Assembly: GCA_963975575.1 (NCBI GenBank) | Contig: CAXBHL010000005.1 | Coordinates: 144,869 to 208,868, forward strand | Direction of reading: 5' to 3' | DNA: 64,000 nucleotides | Source: UBA6054 sp963975575 | GTDB taxonomy: Bacteria > Planctomycetota > Phycisphaerae > Phycisphaerales > UBA1924 | Part shown: in pieces, positions 26,633 to 35,790 of the stretch | Layout: the number at the start of each line of letters is the position of its first letter | Position numbering within the stretch: the stretch's first letter is position 1 | Translations under genes and position numbers: made by a program | Notes under the pieces: model-generated | Told to the model about the DNA's origin: nothing | What the model saw: only the letters and a program-made list of their open reading frames with translations | Databases searched by the model: none

Positions 26633-27904
26633 TCAGGACGCCGGGTCGACGCGGTCGCCCAAAAGGCGGGCCGCCTCGGACACGTCCTTGTCGCCGCGCC
26701 CGGAGAGGTTGATGACCAGGTTGGTGTCCTTGGGCATCTGCGCCGCGATGTCCAGCCCGCCCGCCACCGCGTGCGCCGTCTCGAGCGCGGGGATGATGCC
26801 CTCGTCCCTGGCGCACCACAGGAACGCGTCGAGCGCGACCTCGTCGGAGACGGCGGTGTACGTCACCCGGCCAGAGTCCTTCCAGTAGCTGTGCTCGGGC
26901 CCGACACCCGGGTAGTCCAGGCCGGCCGAGCAGGAGTGGACGTCGGCGGTCTGGCCGTGCTCGTTCTGGAGGACGTAGGACAGCGATCCGTGCAGCACGC
27001 CCGGTTTGCCGTGCGAGAGGGGGGCGGCGTGCTGGCCGGGTTCGCGGGAACGCCCGCCGGCTTCGACGCCGATCAGGCGGACGTCCGCCTCGTCGACGAA
27101 CGGATAGAAAATGCCCGCCGCGTTCGAGCCGCCGCCGACGCAGGCCACGATGGCCTCCGGCATGCGACCGAAGTGGCGCAGCGCCTGCGCCTTGGTCTCG
27201 CGTCCGATGATGGACTGAAAATCCCGCACGATCATCGGGAAGGGGTGGGGGCCGACCACGGAGCCGATGATGTAATGGGTGGTGTCCACCGAACCCATCC
27301 AGTCGCGCATGGCCTCGTTGGTCGCGTCCTTGAGCGTGCGCGAACCCGAATCGACCGGGATCACCCGGGCGCCGAGCATCCGCATGCGGACGACGTTGAG
27401 GTTCTGTCGCCGGATGTCCTCCGAGCCCATGTACACGTCGCACTTGAGCCCGAGCTGGGCGGCGGCGGTCGCCGACGCCACGCCGTGCTGGCCGGCCCCG
27501 GTCTCGGCGATGATCCGCTTCTTGCCCATCTTCTTGGCCAGCAGGGCCTGGCCCAGGGTGTTGTTGATCTTGTGCGCCCCGGTGTGGGCCAGGTCCTCGC
27601 GCTTGAGCCAGATGTTGGCGCCGAGATCCTTGTTGTTCGTGCGTGCTCGCGCCCGCCGGGAGAGACCCTTGGCCTGGTAGAGCGGGGTGGGGCGGCCGAC
27701 GAAGGAGCGGTTCAGGTCCGCGAGCCGGTCCCAGAACTGGGCATCCTGCTGGACCTGGACGTAGAGCTGCTCGAGCTGCTGGAGGGCCGCGACGAGCGTC
27801 TCGGGCACGTAGGTGCCGCCGAAGGCCCCGAAGCGTCCCTTCAGGTCGGGAACCGCGGAGAGCCTGGCGGGCGGCGTGGGCGTCGAGGAGGCGGGCTGGA
27901 TCAT
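26633..27904 (-). CDS. trpB: Tryptophan synthase beta subunit
   Basis: The 423-residue PLP enzyme joins indole and serine to tryptophan. The PLP lysine is in HTGAHKINNTLGQALLAKKMGK, the substrate region in TGAGQHGVA, the phosphate-binding loop in CVGGGSNAAGIFYPF, and SAGLDYPGVGPEHSYW near the end. The beta1-type length and motifs are all present. The ATG at 27904 is used; a TTG two codons upstream is less likely. Only eight bases separate it from the MFS gene upstream, so the two are co-transcribed. trpA is not in the window, so the partner alpha subunit must be encoded elsewhere. Confidence 0.96.
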   Translation of the reverse strand: MIQPASSTPTPPARLSAVPDLKGRFGAFGGTYVPETLVAALQQLEQLYVQVQQDAQFWDRLADLNRSFVGRPTPLYQAKGLSRRARARTNNKDLGANIWLKREDLAHTGAHKINNTLGQALLAKKMGKKRIIAETGAGQHGVASATAAAQLGLKCDVYMGSEDIRRQNLNVVRMRMLGARVIPVDSGSRTLKDATNEAMRDWMGSVDTTHYIIGSVVGPHPFPMIVRDFQSIIGRETKAQALRHFGRMPEAIVACVGGGSNAAGIFYPFVDEADVRLIGVEAGGRSREPGQHAAPLSHGKPGVLHGSLSYVLQNEHGQTADVHSCSAGLDYPGVGPEHSYWKDSGRVTYTAVSDEVALDAFLWCARDEGIIPALETAHAVAGGLDIAAQMPKDTNLVINLSGRGDKDVSEAARLLGDRVDPAS

Positions 27905-27912
27905 GGTCAAGC

Positions 27913-29262
27913 CTATTCGCGATGGGGATCGGCCGGAGGGCCGGCGGGGGCTGCCGGAACGGATGGCAACGTGGCGGGTTCGGCGACTTCGGCCGCGTGG
28001 ATCCCTTCTTTCTCATCCACCCGGAGCAGGAGCAGCCAGCCCAGGCCGAACATCCCCGCGACAACGAGCAGCGCGCCCGGCTGGCCCGCGACCTTGCCGA
28101 TCAGCCCGAAGAGCCCGACGCCGATCATGCCCGCGCCCTTGTAGATCATCCCCCAGAGCCCGAAGAACTCGCCCGCCCGGTGGGTCGGGGTGAAGGCCCC
28201 GACGATGGCGCGGGATGCGGTCCCGATCCCGCCCAGCGCGACGCCGATCATGCAGGACACCAGCCAGTAGGCCGCGGGCGGGGGGTTGACGAACTCGGCC
28301 GCGGCCATCGCCAGGCTGGCGATCACCCACAGCGCCAGGAACACCGAGATGGTGCGCACGTGCCCGAACGAGTCCTGCACGCGCCCCGCCGCGGCGGCCG
28401 ACGCGCCGGCGGTCACCGCGATGATCGCCGCCATCAGGATCAGCTCGCTCAGCCGGAAGCCGAGCCGGTCTCCGATGAGCCCGAGACCGTAGATCATGGT
28501 CATCGTGCCGGCGCTGTACACGGCGAACGCGAGGAAGAACCGCGCGAGCTGGCGGTATCGGGCGGTCTCTCTGGCGCTGGCCGCCAGTCGGGCGAACGCA
28601 CCGGTGACGATGGTTGCCGCGCCCACCGGTGCGGGGACGGCCTTCTCGCGCAGCCAGATCACGGCCGGAAGCATGCCAACGGCGAACCACACGCCCGCGA
28701 AGCAGAGCAGCGGGCGCATCTGCCCCGGCTCGGTCCGGTCGGAGACAATGGTAAAGACCGCGGTGATGCCCAGGAGGGCCAGCGCCCCGACGTAGCTCAT
28801 CGTCCAGCCGATCGCCGAGACCCTCCCGACGGTGCGGGGCGTCGAGATCTCGGGCAGGAACGAGCCGAGGAAGTTCTCTCCCAGGCCGCACGCCACCGCG
28901 GCGGTCAGGTACAGCCCGAACGCGAGGGCCACCTGCCCCGGCTGGATGAACCCCAGCGCGAACGTCAGCACGGAGCAGATCAGCCCCGTGGCGAGCAGCA
29001 ACTCCCGCTTCCAGGCGCGCTGGTCGGCCATCGCGCCCAGGACGGGCGAGAGCAGGACGATCAGCCCGAGGCTCGCGGCGCTCATCATGAACCAGGCCGC
29101 GTCGCCGCGTTCCTTGCCGGACACGACGACGCCGGTCACGAACAGCGGGAAGAGCAGCGTGTTGATCAGCAGCTGGAACGACTGGTTGGCCAGGTCGTAC
29201 ACACCCCACGAGAAGACCGCGCGGGGGTTGTCGAGCGACCGGAAGGGCGGGGGCCAGGCCAT
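27913..29262 (-). CDS. MFS transporter, Atg22/UMF1-like
   Basis: The 449-residue product has about twelve hydrophobic helices. The N-terminal signature VFSWGVYDLANQSFQLLINTLLFPLFV is characteristic of the UMF1/Atg22-like branch of the major facilitator superfamily, which includes efflux proteins for amino acids. SPVLGAMADQRAWKRELLL matches the loop 2-3 motif. A long C-terminal tail rich in Pro/Ala is cytoplasmic. It is directly upstream of trpB (eight-base gap), which suggests that the pair is expressed together; a role in aromatic amino-acid traffic is a guess from that context. Confidence 0.82.
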   Translation of the reverse strand: MAWPPPFRSLDNPRAVFSWGVYDLANQSFQLLINTLLFPLFVTGVVVSGKERGDAAWFMMSAASLGLIVLLSPVLGAMADQRAWKRELLLATGLICSVLTFALGFIQPGQVALAFGLYLTAAVACGLGENFLGSFLPEISTPRTVGRVSAIGWTMSYVGALALLGITAVFTIVSDRTEPGQMRPLLCFAGVWFAVGMLPAVIWLREKAVPAPVGAATIVTGAFARLAASARETARYRQLARFFLAFAVYSAGTMTMIYGLGLIGDRLGFRLSELILMAAIIAVTAGASAAAAGRVQDSFGHVRTISVFLALWVIASLAMAAAEFVNPPPAAYWLVSCMIGVALGGIGTASRAIVGAFTPTHRAGEFFGLWGMIYKGAGMIGVGLFGLIGKVAGQPGALLVVAGMFGLGWLLLLRVDEKEGIHAAEVAEPATLPSVPAAPAGPPADPHRE

Positions 29263-29286
29263 GGCGTGCAGCCTATCCGGGCGTGG

Positions 29287-30108
29287 TCAGCCCTGCGCAT
29301 CGAGAAGGACCCGCCCGAGAAAGGCGAGCTGGAGGTTCTTGGCGTCGTTGGCGTGGCGTCCGAAGCCGGCGTGCTCCATCGGGGCGCCGGTGTCGGAGAA
29401 GGTGTGCAACTCGATCAGGCCCGGATCGGCCCCCCCCGCGCTGTAGTGATCGCCGAGCCGGGCCAGGAAAGCCCGCTGGATCGAAACGGGCACCATCGCG
29501 TCGCCCTCGTTGTGCAGAGCCAGAAGGGGGATGGGCCGGAAACCGTCGAGTTGCTTGCTCGGGTCGATGGGATCGATCAGGGCGGGGTCGTGGCGGACGG
29601 GCCAGTGCCCGTCGCGCGCGGCGGTGTCCGAAAAATACAGGGCGTGCAGGTCGCCGCTGGTGCCCTCGACCGTGGCCGCGACGAAGGGGTGCGGGTTGCA
29701 CAGCCGGCGCAGGGTCGCCATCCCGCCCGCGGACATCCCGCCGATCGCCGCCCGGCCGGCGTCCAGGCGCGGGTGATGGGCGCGGATCGAATCCATCACC
29801 GCGTCGATCTCCGCGACCATGCGGGCCACGACCGCGGGTGTCTGCTCGGGGCGGTGCGAGTCTTCCGCGAACCGGGCCCCGTGCCCGGGCAGGTCGAGCG
29901 CGACCGCGCCGATGCCGGCCCGGATCCAGCGGAGGTACCGGCCAGGGTCGAGCTCCTTCGACACGGTTCGACCGTGCATCCACAGCACGAACGGCACGGG
30001 CCCGTCGCCCTCCGGCAGCGCGATCAGGGCAGGGACGCCCTCTCCGAGGGTCGTGGTTTCGGCGCGCTCGGCGAGCGAGCGCGGCAGCTGCGCGAAACGC
30101 GGTTCCAT
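29287..30108 (-). CDS. Alpha/beta hydrolase, dienelactone-hydrolase/acyl-peptidase type
   Basis: The 273-residue protein has an alpha/beta-hydrolase fold: PFVLWMHGRTVSKE (oxyanion region), GIGAVALDLPGHGARF, nucleophile elbow GGMSAGGMATL with the catalytic Ser, LLALHNEGDAMVPV with the acid residue region, and MEHAGFGRH supplying His. There is no signal peptide. Substrate unknown. Its start codon overlaps the stop of the UDP-sugar pyrophosphorylase gene (TGATG), indicating translational coupling and a shared transcript. Confidence 0.82.
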   Translation of the reverse strand: MEPRFAQLPRSLAERAETTTLGEGVPALIALPEGDGPVPFVLWMHGRTVSKELDPGRYLRWIRAGIGAVALDLPGHGARFAEDSHRPEQTPAVVARMVAEIDAVMDSIRAHHPRLDAGRAAIGGMSAGGMATLRRLCNPHPFVAATVEGTSGDLHALYFSDTAARDGHWPVRHDPALIDPIDPSKQLDGFRPIPLLALHNEGDAMVPVSIQRAFLARLGDHYSAGGADPGLIELHTFSDTGAPMEHAGFGRHANDAKNLQLAFLGRVLLDAQG

Positions 30109-31526
30109 CAGAGCACGACCTCGGCGCCCGGCTCGATGCGATCGGGCAGATCGGTCTCGGCGAGCTGCTCGGCGCTCTGGGCGGTCAGCGGCGAGATCTC
30201 GATCGCGGCGTCCACGGTTCCGTCCGCGCGACGCGGAACGGCGACGCCGCAGGCCTCCAGCCAGAGGGCCGCACGCTCGGTCTGCAGCAGCTTGCTCGAC
30301 TCGATGCTGTCGGCCCCGGTGGCGTTCTTGACCGGCGCGAACTCCTCGACGCGGTCGGCCTCGACCACGATCGACTTCTCGGCCATCGGGATCGCGTCGA
30401 ACACGAACCGCTCAAGCTTGACCGCGTTCGGCTCCGACGGGTCGACCGGAGCGTGGGTTTGCGGATCCACGTGAGCGACCTTCTTGACCGCCCGGTGGAA
30501 GGGCAGCGAGAACTCGGCCTCGCCCGACACCTGCTCGATGAACGGCACACCGATCGCATGGATGGCGATCGAGCCCGCGTTGAACCGGAGCCTTCCGGCG
30601 GCGTCGGTTTCCTTGGCCTCCCCGACCGGCAGGTCGGAGTACTCGATCACGCGTGTCCGCCCGTCCGCCCGGCAGAACACCCCGACTTTTTCGTCCCACG
30701 AGGCCTTGGCGACCATCTTCGAGCTGAACTGGCCGGAGGAATCCGGAGAAGAAGCGTGCAGGCCGAGGAAGACGGGGTCGACCGGGCGAGCGTGCGGGTT
30801 GTCCACCTGGAAGTAGGAGAGGTGCTCCACCCCCCGGGACTGCATGTCCTCCAACGCGCCGGAGACGCGCAGGGCGCGGAACGCGCCGCCGTGCCCGTCG
30901 GGGTTCGTCGCCAGCACACCGGGCTCGGCCAGGAGCATGCGCGCGGACGCCTTGTCGAAACTGGGCATCACCCCCTGCGGGAACATGCGGACCGCGGCCG
31001 GGTCGAGGCCGAAGTGCTTGTGCTCGGCGAAGTATGCGACGGTTGCCGCGTGGTTGAGCGGGCTGGTCATGATGTACCACGGGATCGTGACCTCGTGGCG
31101 GTTCTGGGCCCCGAGGATCCCCTCGGCGAAGATCTGGAACAACGGCTTGCCGGTCACGCACGACGTGGGATAGCAGCCCTTGGGGCCGTCGTAGCCCAGG
31201 CGGGACCCTTGGCCGCCGGCGACGGTGAAGCAGCCGACCTTGCCCGCGCGGATCAACGCCTCCCCGGTGTGGCGGGCGGGTTCGCGGGAGGGATCATCCA
31301 GGGCGACGAACGGGGCCGGCTGCAGATCCGAAGGGACCAGCGCGATCTCCCCACCACGGACGTACCGCTCAATCAAGGGGGCAATTTCCCTCGGGTCGAG
31401 CCCCGCGAGCTGTTCAAGGAACGCGGCCTTGCGGGCCGCATCGAGGGTGTCGGCGTGGCGGAGCAGGTGCTCCTGTCCGATCGAAGCGAGCGCGGCGGCA
31501 TCGGGCGTGGCGTCGGGTGAGGTCAT
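30108..31526 (-). CDS. UDP-sugar pyrophosphorylase (UDPGP/UAP1 family)
   Basis: The 472-residue cytosolic nucleotidyltransferase of the UDPGP type 1 family makes UDP-GlcNAc or UDP-glucose from UTP and the sugar phosphate. The nucleotide loop is FTVAGGQGSRLGYDGPKGCYP (the GGxGxRLG..PKG signature), followed by IPWYIMTSPLNH, ATNPDGHGGAFRAL and YFQVDNPHARPVDPVFLG. The overall pattern is closer to eukaryotic UAP1 than to bacterial GalU or GlmU. GGAG eight bases before 31526 supports this start rather than the ATG at 31553. The downstream hydrolase gene is coupled to it by a TGATG overlap. Confidence 0.88.
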   Translation of the reverse strand: MTSPDATPDAAALASIGQEHLLRHADTLDAARKAAFLEQLAGLDPREIAPLIERYVRGGEIALVPSDLQPAPFVALDDPSREPARHTGEALIRAGKVGCFTVAGGQGSRLGYDGPKGCYPTSCVTGKPLFQIFAEGILGAQNRHEVTIPWYIMTSPLNHAATVAYFAEHKHFGLDPAAVRMFPQGVMPSFDKASARMLLAEPGVLATNPDGHGGAFRALRVSGALEDMQSRGVEHLSYFQVDNPHARPVDPVFLGLHASSPDSSGQFSSKMVAKASWDEKVGVFCRADGRTRVIEYSDLPVGEAKETDAAGRLRFNAGSIAIHAIGVPFIEQVSGEAEFSLPFHRAVKKVAHVDPQTHAPVDPSEPNAVKLERFVFDAIPMAEKSIVVEADRVEEFAPVKNATGADSIESSKLLQTERAALWLEACGVAVPRRADGTVDAAIEISPLTAQSAEQLAETDLPDRIEPGAEVVL

Positions 31527-31610
31527 GCGGTCGGTCTCCGTCTTGGCCAGCATGGTACGGGGTGTCGGGGCGGGGGCGTTCGGGCCCCCCCGGCCCTCTA
31601 GAGTTGGGCC

Positions 31611-32336
31611 ATGATCGACCCGTTTGCCGCCCCTCCGTCCCTCCCGCTCGTGGCGCCCTCGATCCTGGCCGCCGATTTCGCGAACCTCGGTTCGGACTGC
31701 GAGGACGCGCTCGCCGCCGGTGCCGACCTGCTCCACGTGGACATCATGGACGGCCACTTCGTCCCGAACTTGTCCATGGGTCCGGCGGTGTGCGCCGCGG
31801 CGCGGAAGTCGCTGCCGGACACCTTCCTCGATGTCCATCTCATGGTGACCGATCCGGACGCGTATGTCGACCCGTTCATCGAGGCGGGGGCGGACGCGAT
31901 CTCGTTCCATATCGAGGTGCGGGAAGGTTCGGACGCGCGCGAACTGATCAAGCGGATCCACGGCGCAGGGAAGCGTGCGGGCATCGCCTTGAACCCGGGC
32001 ACGCCGGCCGAACGGGTCATGCCGTTCGTGGACCTCGTTGATCTCGTGTTGGTGATGAGCGTCCACCCCGGATTCGGGGGCCAGTCTTTCATGCCGGAGG
32101 TCCTCCCAAAGGCGGAGATGATCAAGGCGGCGTTGCGCCGAGATCAGCGTCTGGAGATCGATGGGGGGATTTCGCCGCAAACAGCGCCGCAAGCGATCGC
32201 GGCGGGATTCGACCTGTTGGTGGCCGGCTCGGCGGTGTTCGGAAAGACCGGTAATCATCGGGCGGCCGCCATCCGGTCGATACGGGATGGGTCCGGGGCG
32301 GCCCCGAGCCCCATGACCCGGACATCTGCCGTGTAA
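31611..32336 (+). CDS. rpe: Ribulose-phosphate 3-epimerase
   Basis: The 241-residue TIM-barrel enzyme interconverts ribulose 5-phosphate and xylulose 5-phosphate. The signatures VAPSILAADFANL, LHVDIMDGHFVPNLSMGP (metal-binding His and catalytic Asp), DVHLMVTDP, LALNPGTP-type ALNPGTPAE, MSVHPGFGGQSFMPEVLPK and LEIDGGISPQT (second catalytic Asp) are all present. A short tail after the barrel (about 20 residues) is longer than usual. It begins 84 bases from the divergent pyrophosphorylase gene. Identification is secure. Confidence 0.96.
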   Translation: MIDPFAAPPSLPLVAPSILAADFANLGSDCEDALAAGADLLHVDIMDGHFVPNLSMGPAVCAAARKSLPDTFLDVHLMVTDPDAYVDPFIEAGADAISFHIEVREGSDARELIKRIHGAGKRAGIALNPGTPAERVMPFVDLVDLVLVMSVHPGFGGQSFMPEVLPKAEMIKAALRRDQRLEIDGGISPQTAPQAIAAGFDLLVAGSAVFGKTGNHRAAAIRSIRDGSGAAPSPMTRTSAV

Positions 32337-32460
32337 GCGGCCGCCCCGAGCCGTTTTGGCGGCCCGGGCGGGGCGAGGTTGGTAGACTTTCCGCTCCGAT
32401 GAGGGCTCCCCCGAGCGTCGGGTGGGACCCGCAGCGGAGACCGATGGCTGGAGTTTGTGC

Positions 32461-33087
32461 ATGGCCAAGCCGATCACCGTCACCCTCGTGCTTCTCTCGG
32501 CCGCGCCGACGGCTTGGGACGAAGCCGGGCGGCTCATCGGGCAGGCCGCGCTGCCCGCGACCGACGCCGGAACAGATGCGCTCCATCAGAAGGCAAGATC
32601 TTTCGTGGCGGGGTTGGACCGGCCGTTGGACGTCGTTGTCTGCGGCACCGAGGACTCGACCCACGCGTCGGCCGCGCTGCTCGCGGAAGCCGGAAACGTC
32701 AAACTCCGCAAGCTCGACGACCTGGCCAACGTTGACCTCGGATTGTGGGAGGGTTCGCTCCGCGAGGAACTCGAGGGGCGATGCCCGTCAACTTATAAAG
32801 CATGGCGCGATCAGCCGGACCGCATCCGGCCGCCCGAGGGCGAGGCGATCGGCGACGCGGCCGCACGGGCCTTGCGGGCGATCCGCAAGGCGGCCGACAA
32901 GGCCAAGTCCGACGAGCCGGTAATCGGCGTGGCTGTCAGGCCCCTGCTGTGGGCCGCCCTGCTGGCGGCTCTCGGCGAAGAGCCCTGGGCGTCGTACTGG
33001 AGCCTGGCGGACGCGGCCGGGCAGTTCCGGACCGTGACACGCGCCCTGGCGGATCTGCGACCCGAGGCGGTCTCCGCAACCGCGTAA
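32461..33087 (+). CDS. Histidine-phosphatase-fold protein lacking both catalytic histidines
   Basis: The 208-residue protein MAKPITVTLVLLSAAPTAWDEAGR follows the phosphoglycerate-mutase/histidine-phosphatase layout: GRLIGQAALPATDAG, ASAALLAEA, LDDLANVDLGLWEGSLREEL, RPPEGEAIGDAAARALRAI and VIGVAVRPLLWAALLAAL. The RHGE motif is replaced by LSAA, and the second histidine (normally in VSHG) is replaced in AVRPLLW. Phosphatase activity is therefore not expected, and the protein may bind a phosphorylated ligand or a partner. GGAG nine bases before the ATG supports the start. accD follows after 55 bases on the same strand. Confidence 0.65.
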   Translation: MAKPITVTLVLLSAAPTAWDEAGRLIGQAALPATDAGTDALHQKARSFVAGLDRPLDVVVCGTEDSTHASAALLAEAGNVKLRKLDDLANVDLGLWEGSLREELEGRCPSTYKAWRDQPDRIRPPEGEAIGDAAARALRAIRKAADKAKSDEPVIGVAVRPLLWAALLAALGEEPWASYWSLADAAGQFRTVTRALADLRPEAVSATA

Positions 33088-33142
33088 GACGAAACCACCC
33101 GCCCCGTCCGCCCAACCAGCGGGCACGGGCAAGGACGAACCG

Positions 33143-33994
33143 ATGGCACCAACCGCGACACGCACCTGGGCGGACATGAAGCAGGATCAGACGAGCGCCC
33201 GGCGTTCCATCCCCGAGGGGCTCTGGCTCCGCTGCCCGACCTGCGCCCAGATGATCTACCGCCGGCAGATGGAGTCGAACCTGCACGTCTGCCCCGAGTG
33301 CAGTCACCACTACCGCATCGGGGCCGCCGAGCGGATCCGCCAGCTGGCCGACCCGGACACGTTCGTGCCGATGTTCACCGGCCTGCGTCCGAAGAACCCG
33401 CTGAGCTTCACCGACCTGAAGCCCTATCCCGACCGCATCCGCGCCGAACAGATCAAGACGGGTCAGAACGAGGGCTGCCAGGCGGGCGAGCTGTTCATCA
33501 AAGGCCGAGCCGCGATGGTGGCCTGCCTGGACCTGACCTTCATGATGGGCTCGATGGGCAGCGTGGTGGGGGAGATGCTCACCCGCGCGATCGAGCACGC
33601 GACCGCGGCGAAGCTGCCGCTCGTGATCGTCAGTTGCTCGGGCGGCGCCCGCATGCAGGAAGCCGGGCTGAGCCTGATGCAGATGGCCAAGACGTCCGCG
33701 GCCCTCGCCCGGTTCGACGACGCCGGCGGCCTGTTCATCTCCGTGCTGACGGATCCGACGACCGGCGGCGTGACCGCGTCGTTCGCGATGCTCGGTGACG
33801 TGATCCTCGCCGAGCCCAACGCGCTGGTCGGTTTCGCCGGCCCGCGCGTGATCCAGCAGACCATCCGCCAGGAACTGCCCGAGGGCTTCCAGCGGTCCGA
33901 GTTCCTGCAGCAGAAGGGCATGGTGGACCGTGTGGTGCACCGGCACCAGCTCCGCAGCGAGATCGCCCGTCTGATCGACTACTCCGGTGTCTGA
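33143..33994 (+). CDS. accD: Acetyl-CoA carboxylase carboxyltransferase subunit beta
   Basis: The 283-residue subunit forms malonyl-CoA with AccA in fatty-acid synthesis. The N-terminal zinc ribbon CPTCAQMIY...CPECSHHY supplies four cysteines. The crotonase-like core contains GSMGSVVGEMLTRAIEHA, PLVIVSCSGGARMQEAGLSLMQMAK, TDPTTGGVTASFAMLGDV and EPNALVGFAGPRVIQQT. The size is normal. Its last eight bases overlap lnt, which starts with GTG inside it, so accD and lnt are translationally linked. accA is not in the window. Confidence 0.96.
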   Translation: MAPTATRTWADMKQDQTSARRSIPEGLWLRCPTCAQMIYRRQMESNLHVCPECSHHYRIGAAERIRQLADPDTFVPMFTGLRPKNPLSFTDLKPYPDRIRAEQIKTGQNEGCQAGELFIKGRAAMVACLDLTFMMGSMGSVVGEMLTRAIEHATAAKLPLVIVSCSGGARMQEAGLSLMQMAKTSAALARFDDAGGLFISVLTDPTTGGVTASFAMLGDVILAEPNALVGFAGPRVIQQTIRQELPEGFQRSEFLQQKGMVDRVVHRHQLRSEIARLIDYSGV

Positions 33995-35729
33995 GCCGAG
34001 CCCACCCTCCGAAGATCGGCCCGACGGCGTGCGCCGTGACCGCCCGCGTGCGTTCGGGCTTGGCCTCGCCCACGCCCTTTTGTTCGCCGCGGCCTTCCCC
34101 CCGCTGGGTTGGTGGTGGATGGTGTTCGTGGCGCCGGTCCCGCTGCTGGTTCTGGCGGCAAACCCCGGAAGGTCCGCGGCGGCCGCCGGGTTCTGGGCGA
34201 TGCTCGGCGTAATCCCGTTCTGGATCTGGACGCACGGGTGGATCGCCGGGATCTCGATGGCCGGCGTTTACCCGCTGATCGTGTACCTGGGGCTCTACAC
34301 GTGGCTGTTTGTGGTGGTGGGGTCGCGCGCCGCCCGGGTGCGTGGCGTGCCCGCGGCGTGGGGCCTGGCGGTCGTGTGGGTCGGGCTCGAGTTCTTCCGC
34401 GGAAGGATCGGATGGTCCGGCTACCCGTGGTACCTGACAGGGCATCCGCTGATCGATTCGCCGGGCCTGAGCTGGCCGGCCACGCTCGGGGGCGTTTCGC
34501 TGGTCTCGTTGCTCGCTGTCCTGCCCGGGGCGTGGTGGGTGACGAGGAGGAATAGCCCGCGTTGGGTGCCGGTCTCGGTCGGTTTGCTCACCGCCGCCTG
34601 GGTCGCCGGCGGGGTGTGGTGGGCAACAGCCGGGGCCGATCCCGGTCCGGACCCGCTGCGCGTGGGGATCGTGCAGACCAACGTGCCGCAGGACAACCGG
34701 ATGGACTGGTCGGTCGTCCAGCGGCTGATGGACTGGCACACGATGCGGGACCAGACGGTCTCGCTGGCAACCGGCGGCGCGGCGCCCGATGTGATCGTGC
34801 TGCCCGAGGGCCTGATCCCGGGCTGGACCTTCGATCCGGTGTCGCTCGAGCACGAGCGGGACCGCGGCATCGTCTGGCGCCTGGAGCCGGAGACCGCTCA
34901 GCAAGCGGAGGCGGTCGCCCCCTACGGAGACATGGTGCCCGCGACGCAGATCGTCGACGAACTGCTCGCGATGCAACGCTCCCTGGGCGTGCCGATGGTT
35001 GTCGGCGCGGTCGCGTTCGACAGCCTGCGGATCGTCAACGGCCCGCGCGGGATCGAGTACGAATCGGACGCGATGTTCAACAGCGCGTTCCTGGTGCGGA
35101 ACGGGCGCGTGTCAGACGTCTGGTACGACAAGATCCACCTGACACCGTTCGGCGAGATCATGCCGTACATCTCCGCTTGGCCGTGGCTCGAGGACAGGCT
35201 GCTGGCGATCGGCGCCCAGGGCATGACCTTCGCGCTCGAGCCGGGGCGGACCGCGCGGACCATCCCGTTGGATCTGGGGGACGGTCGGTCGGTGGAACTG
35301 GCGACCCCGATCTGCTTCGAGGCGACCATGCCGGCGGTATGCCGTCGGCTGGCCAACCGGGCCGCGGAGACGGGGCGGCCGGTGGTCCTGCTCAACATCA
35401 CGAACGACGGCTGGTTCGGAACCTCCGAACGGGGCCGGCTCATGCACGAGCTGTCGGCGCGCTGGCGGTGCGTCGAGCTGGGGCTGCCCATGGTGCGGTG
35501 CGCCAACACGGGGGTTTCCGGGCTGATCGACCGGCGCGGGCGTGTCCTGGCCCGCACCGACGCACGGGCCGCGGAGACGATGGTCGTCGAGGCGGACCCC
35601 GCCCGTCCCGGCACGCTGTTCGCCCGGATCGGCGAGTGGCCGGGCTGGGCGGCCCTCCTGGTGGCCCCGGTGCTCGTGTGGCTGGGAAGAAAGCGGGATT
35701 CGGGCGAACCGGCGGGCCCGGCGGGGTGA
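33987..35729 (+). CDS. lnt: Apolipoprotein N-acyltransferase
   Basis: The 580-residue inner-membrane enzyme adds the third acyl chain to lipoproteins. About six hydrophobic segments occupy residues 20-205 and one more lies at the C terminus. The nitrilase-like periplasmic domain lies between and carries the triad: Glu in VIVLPEGLIPGW, Lys in WYDKIHLTPFGE and Cys in TPICFEATMP. NITNDGWFGTSE is the family's conserved loop. The GTG start overlaps accD by eight bases. The length is slightly above the average (about 510). The many lipoproteins in this window would be its substrates. Confidence 0.94.
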   Translation: MSEPSPPSEDRPDGVRRDRPRAFGLGLAHALLFAAAFPPLGWWWMVFVAPVPLLVLAANPGRSAAAAGFWAMLGVIPFWIWTHGWIAGISMAGVYPLIVYLGLYTWLFVVVGSRAARVRGVPAAWGLAVVWVGLEFFRGRIGWSGYPWYLTGHPLIDSPGLSWPATLGGVSLVSLLAVLPGAWWVTRRNSPRWVPVSVGLLTAAWVAGGVWWATAGADPGPDPLRVGIVQTNVPQDNRMDWSVVQRLMDWHTMRDQTVSLATGGAAPDVIVLPEGLIPGWTFDPVSLEHERDRGIVWRLEPETAQQAEAVAPYGDMVPATQIVDELLAMQRSLGVPMVVGAVAFDSLRIVNGPRGIEYESDAMFNSAFLVRNGRVSDVWYDKIHLTPFGEIMPYISAWPWLEDRLLAIGAQGMTFALEPGRTARTIPLDLGDGRSVELATPICFEATMPAVCRRLANRAAETGRPVVLLNITNDGWFGTSERGRLMHELSARWRCVELGLPMVRCANTGVSGLIDRRGRVLARTDARAAETMVVEADPARPGTLFARIGEWPGWAALLVAPVLVWLGRKRDSGEPAGPAG

Positions 35730-35790
35730 AGTACAATGCCCAAGGCCCGAGCCGTCGCACGGCTGCGGGCCATCACGCGAGGATCAAACA

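Noticed and set aside
27643..30474. A 943-codon plus-strand frame opposite trpB, the MFS gene and the hydrolase
   Set aside because: It crosses three real genes on the other strand and has low-complexity Arg/Gly/His content.
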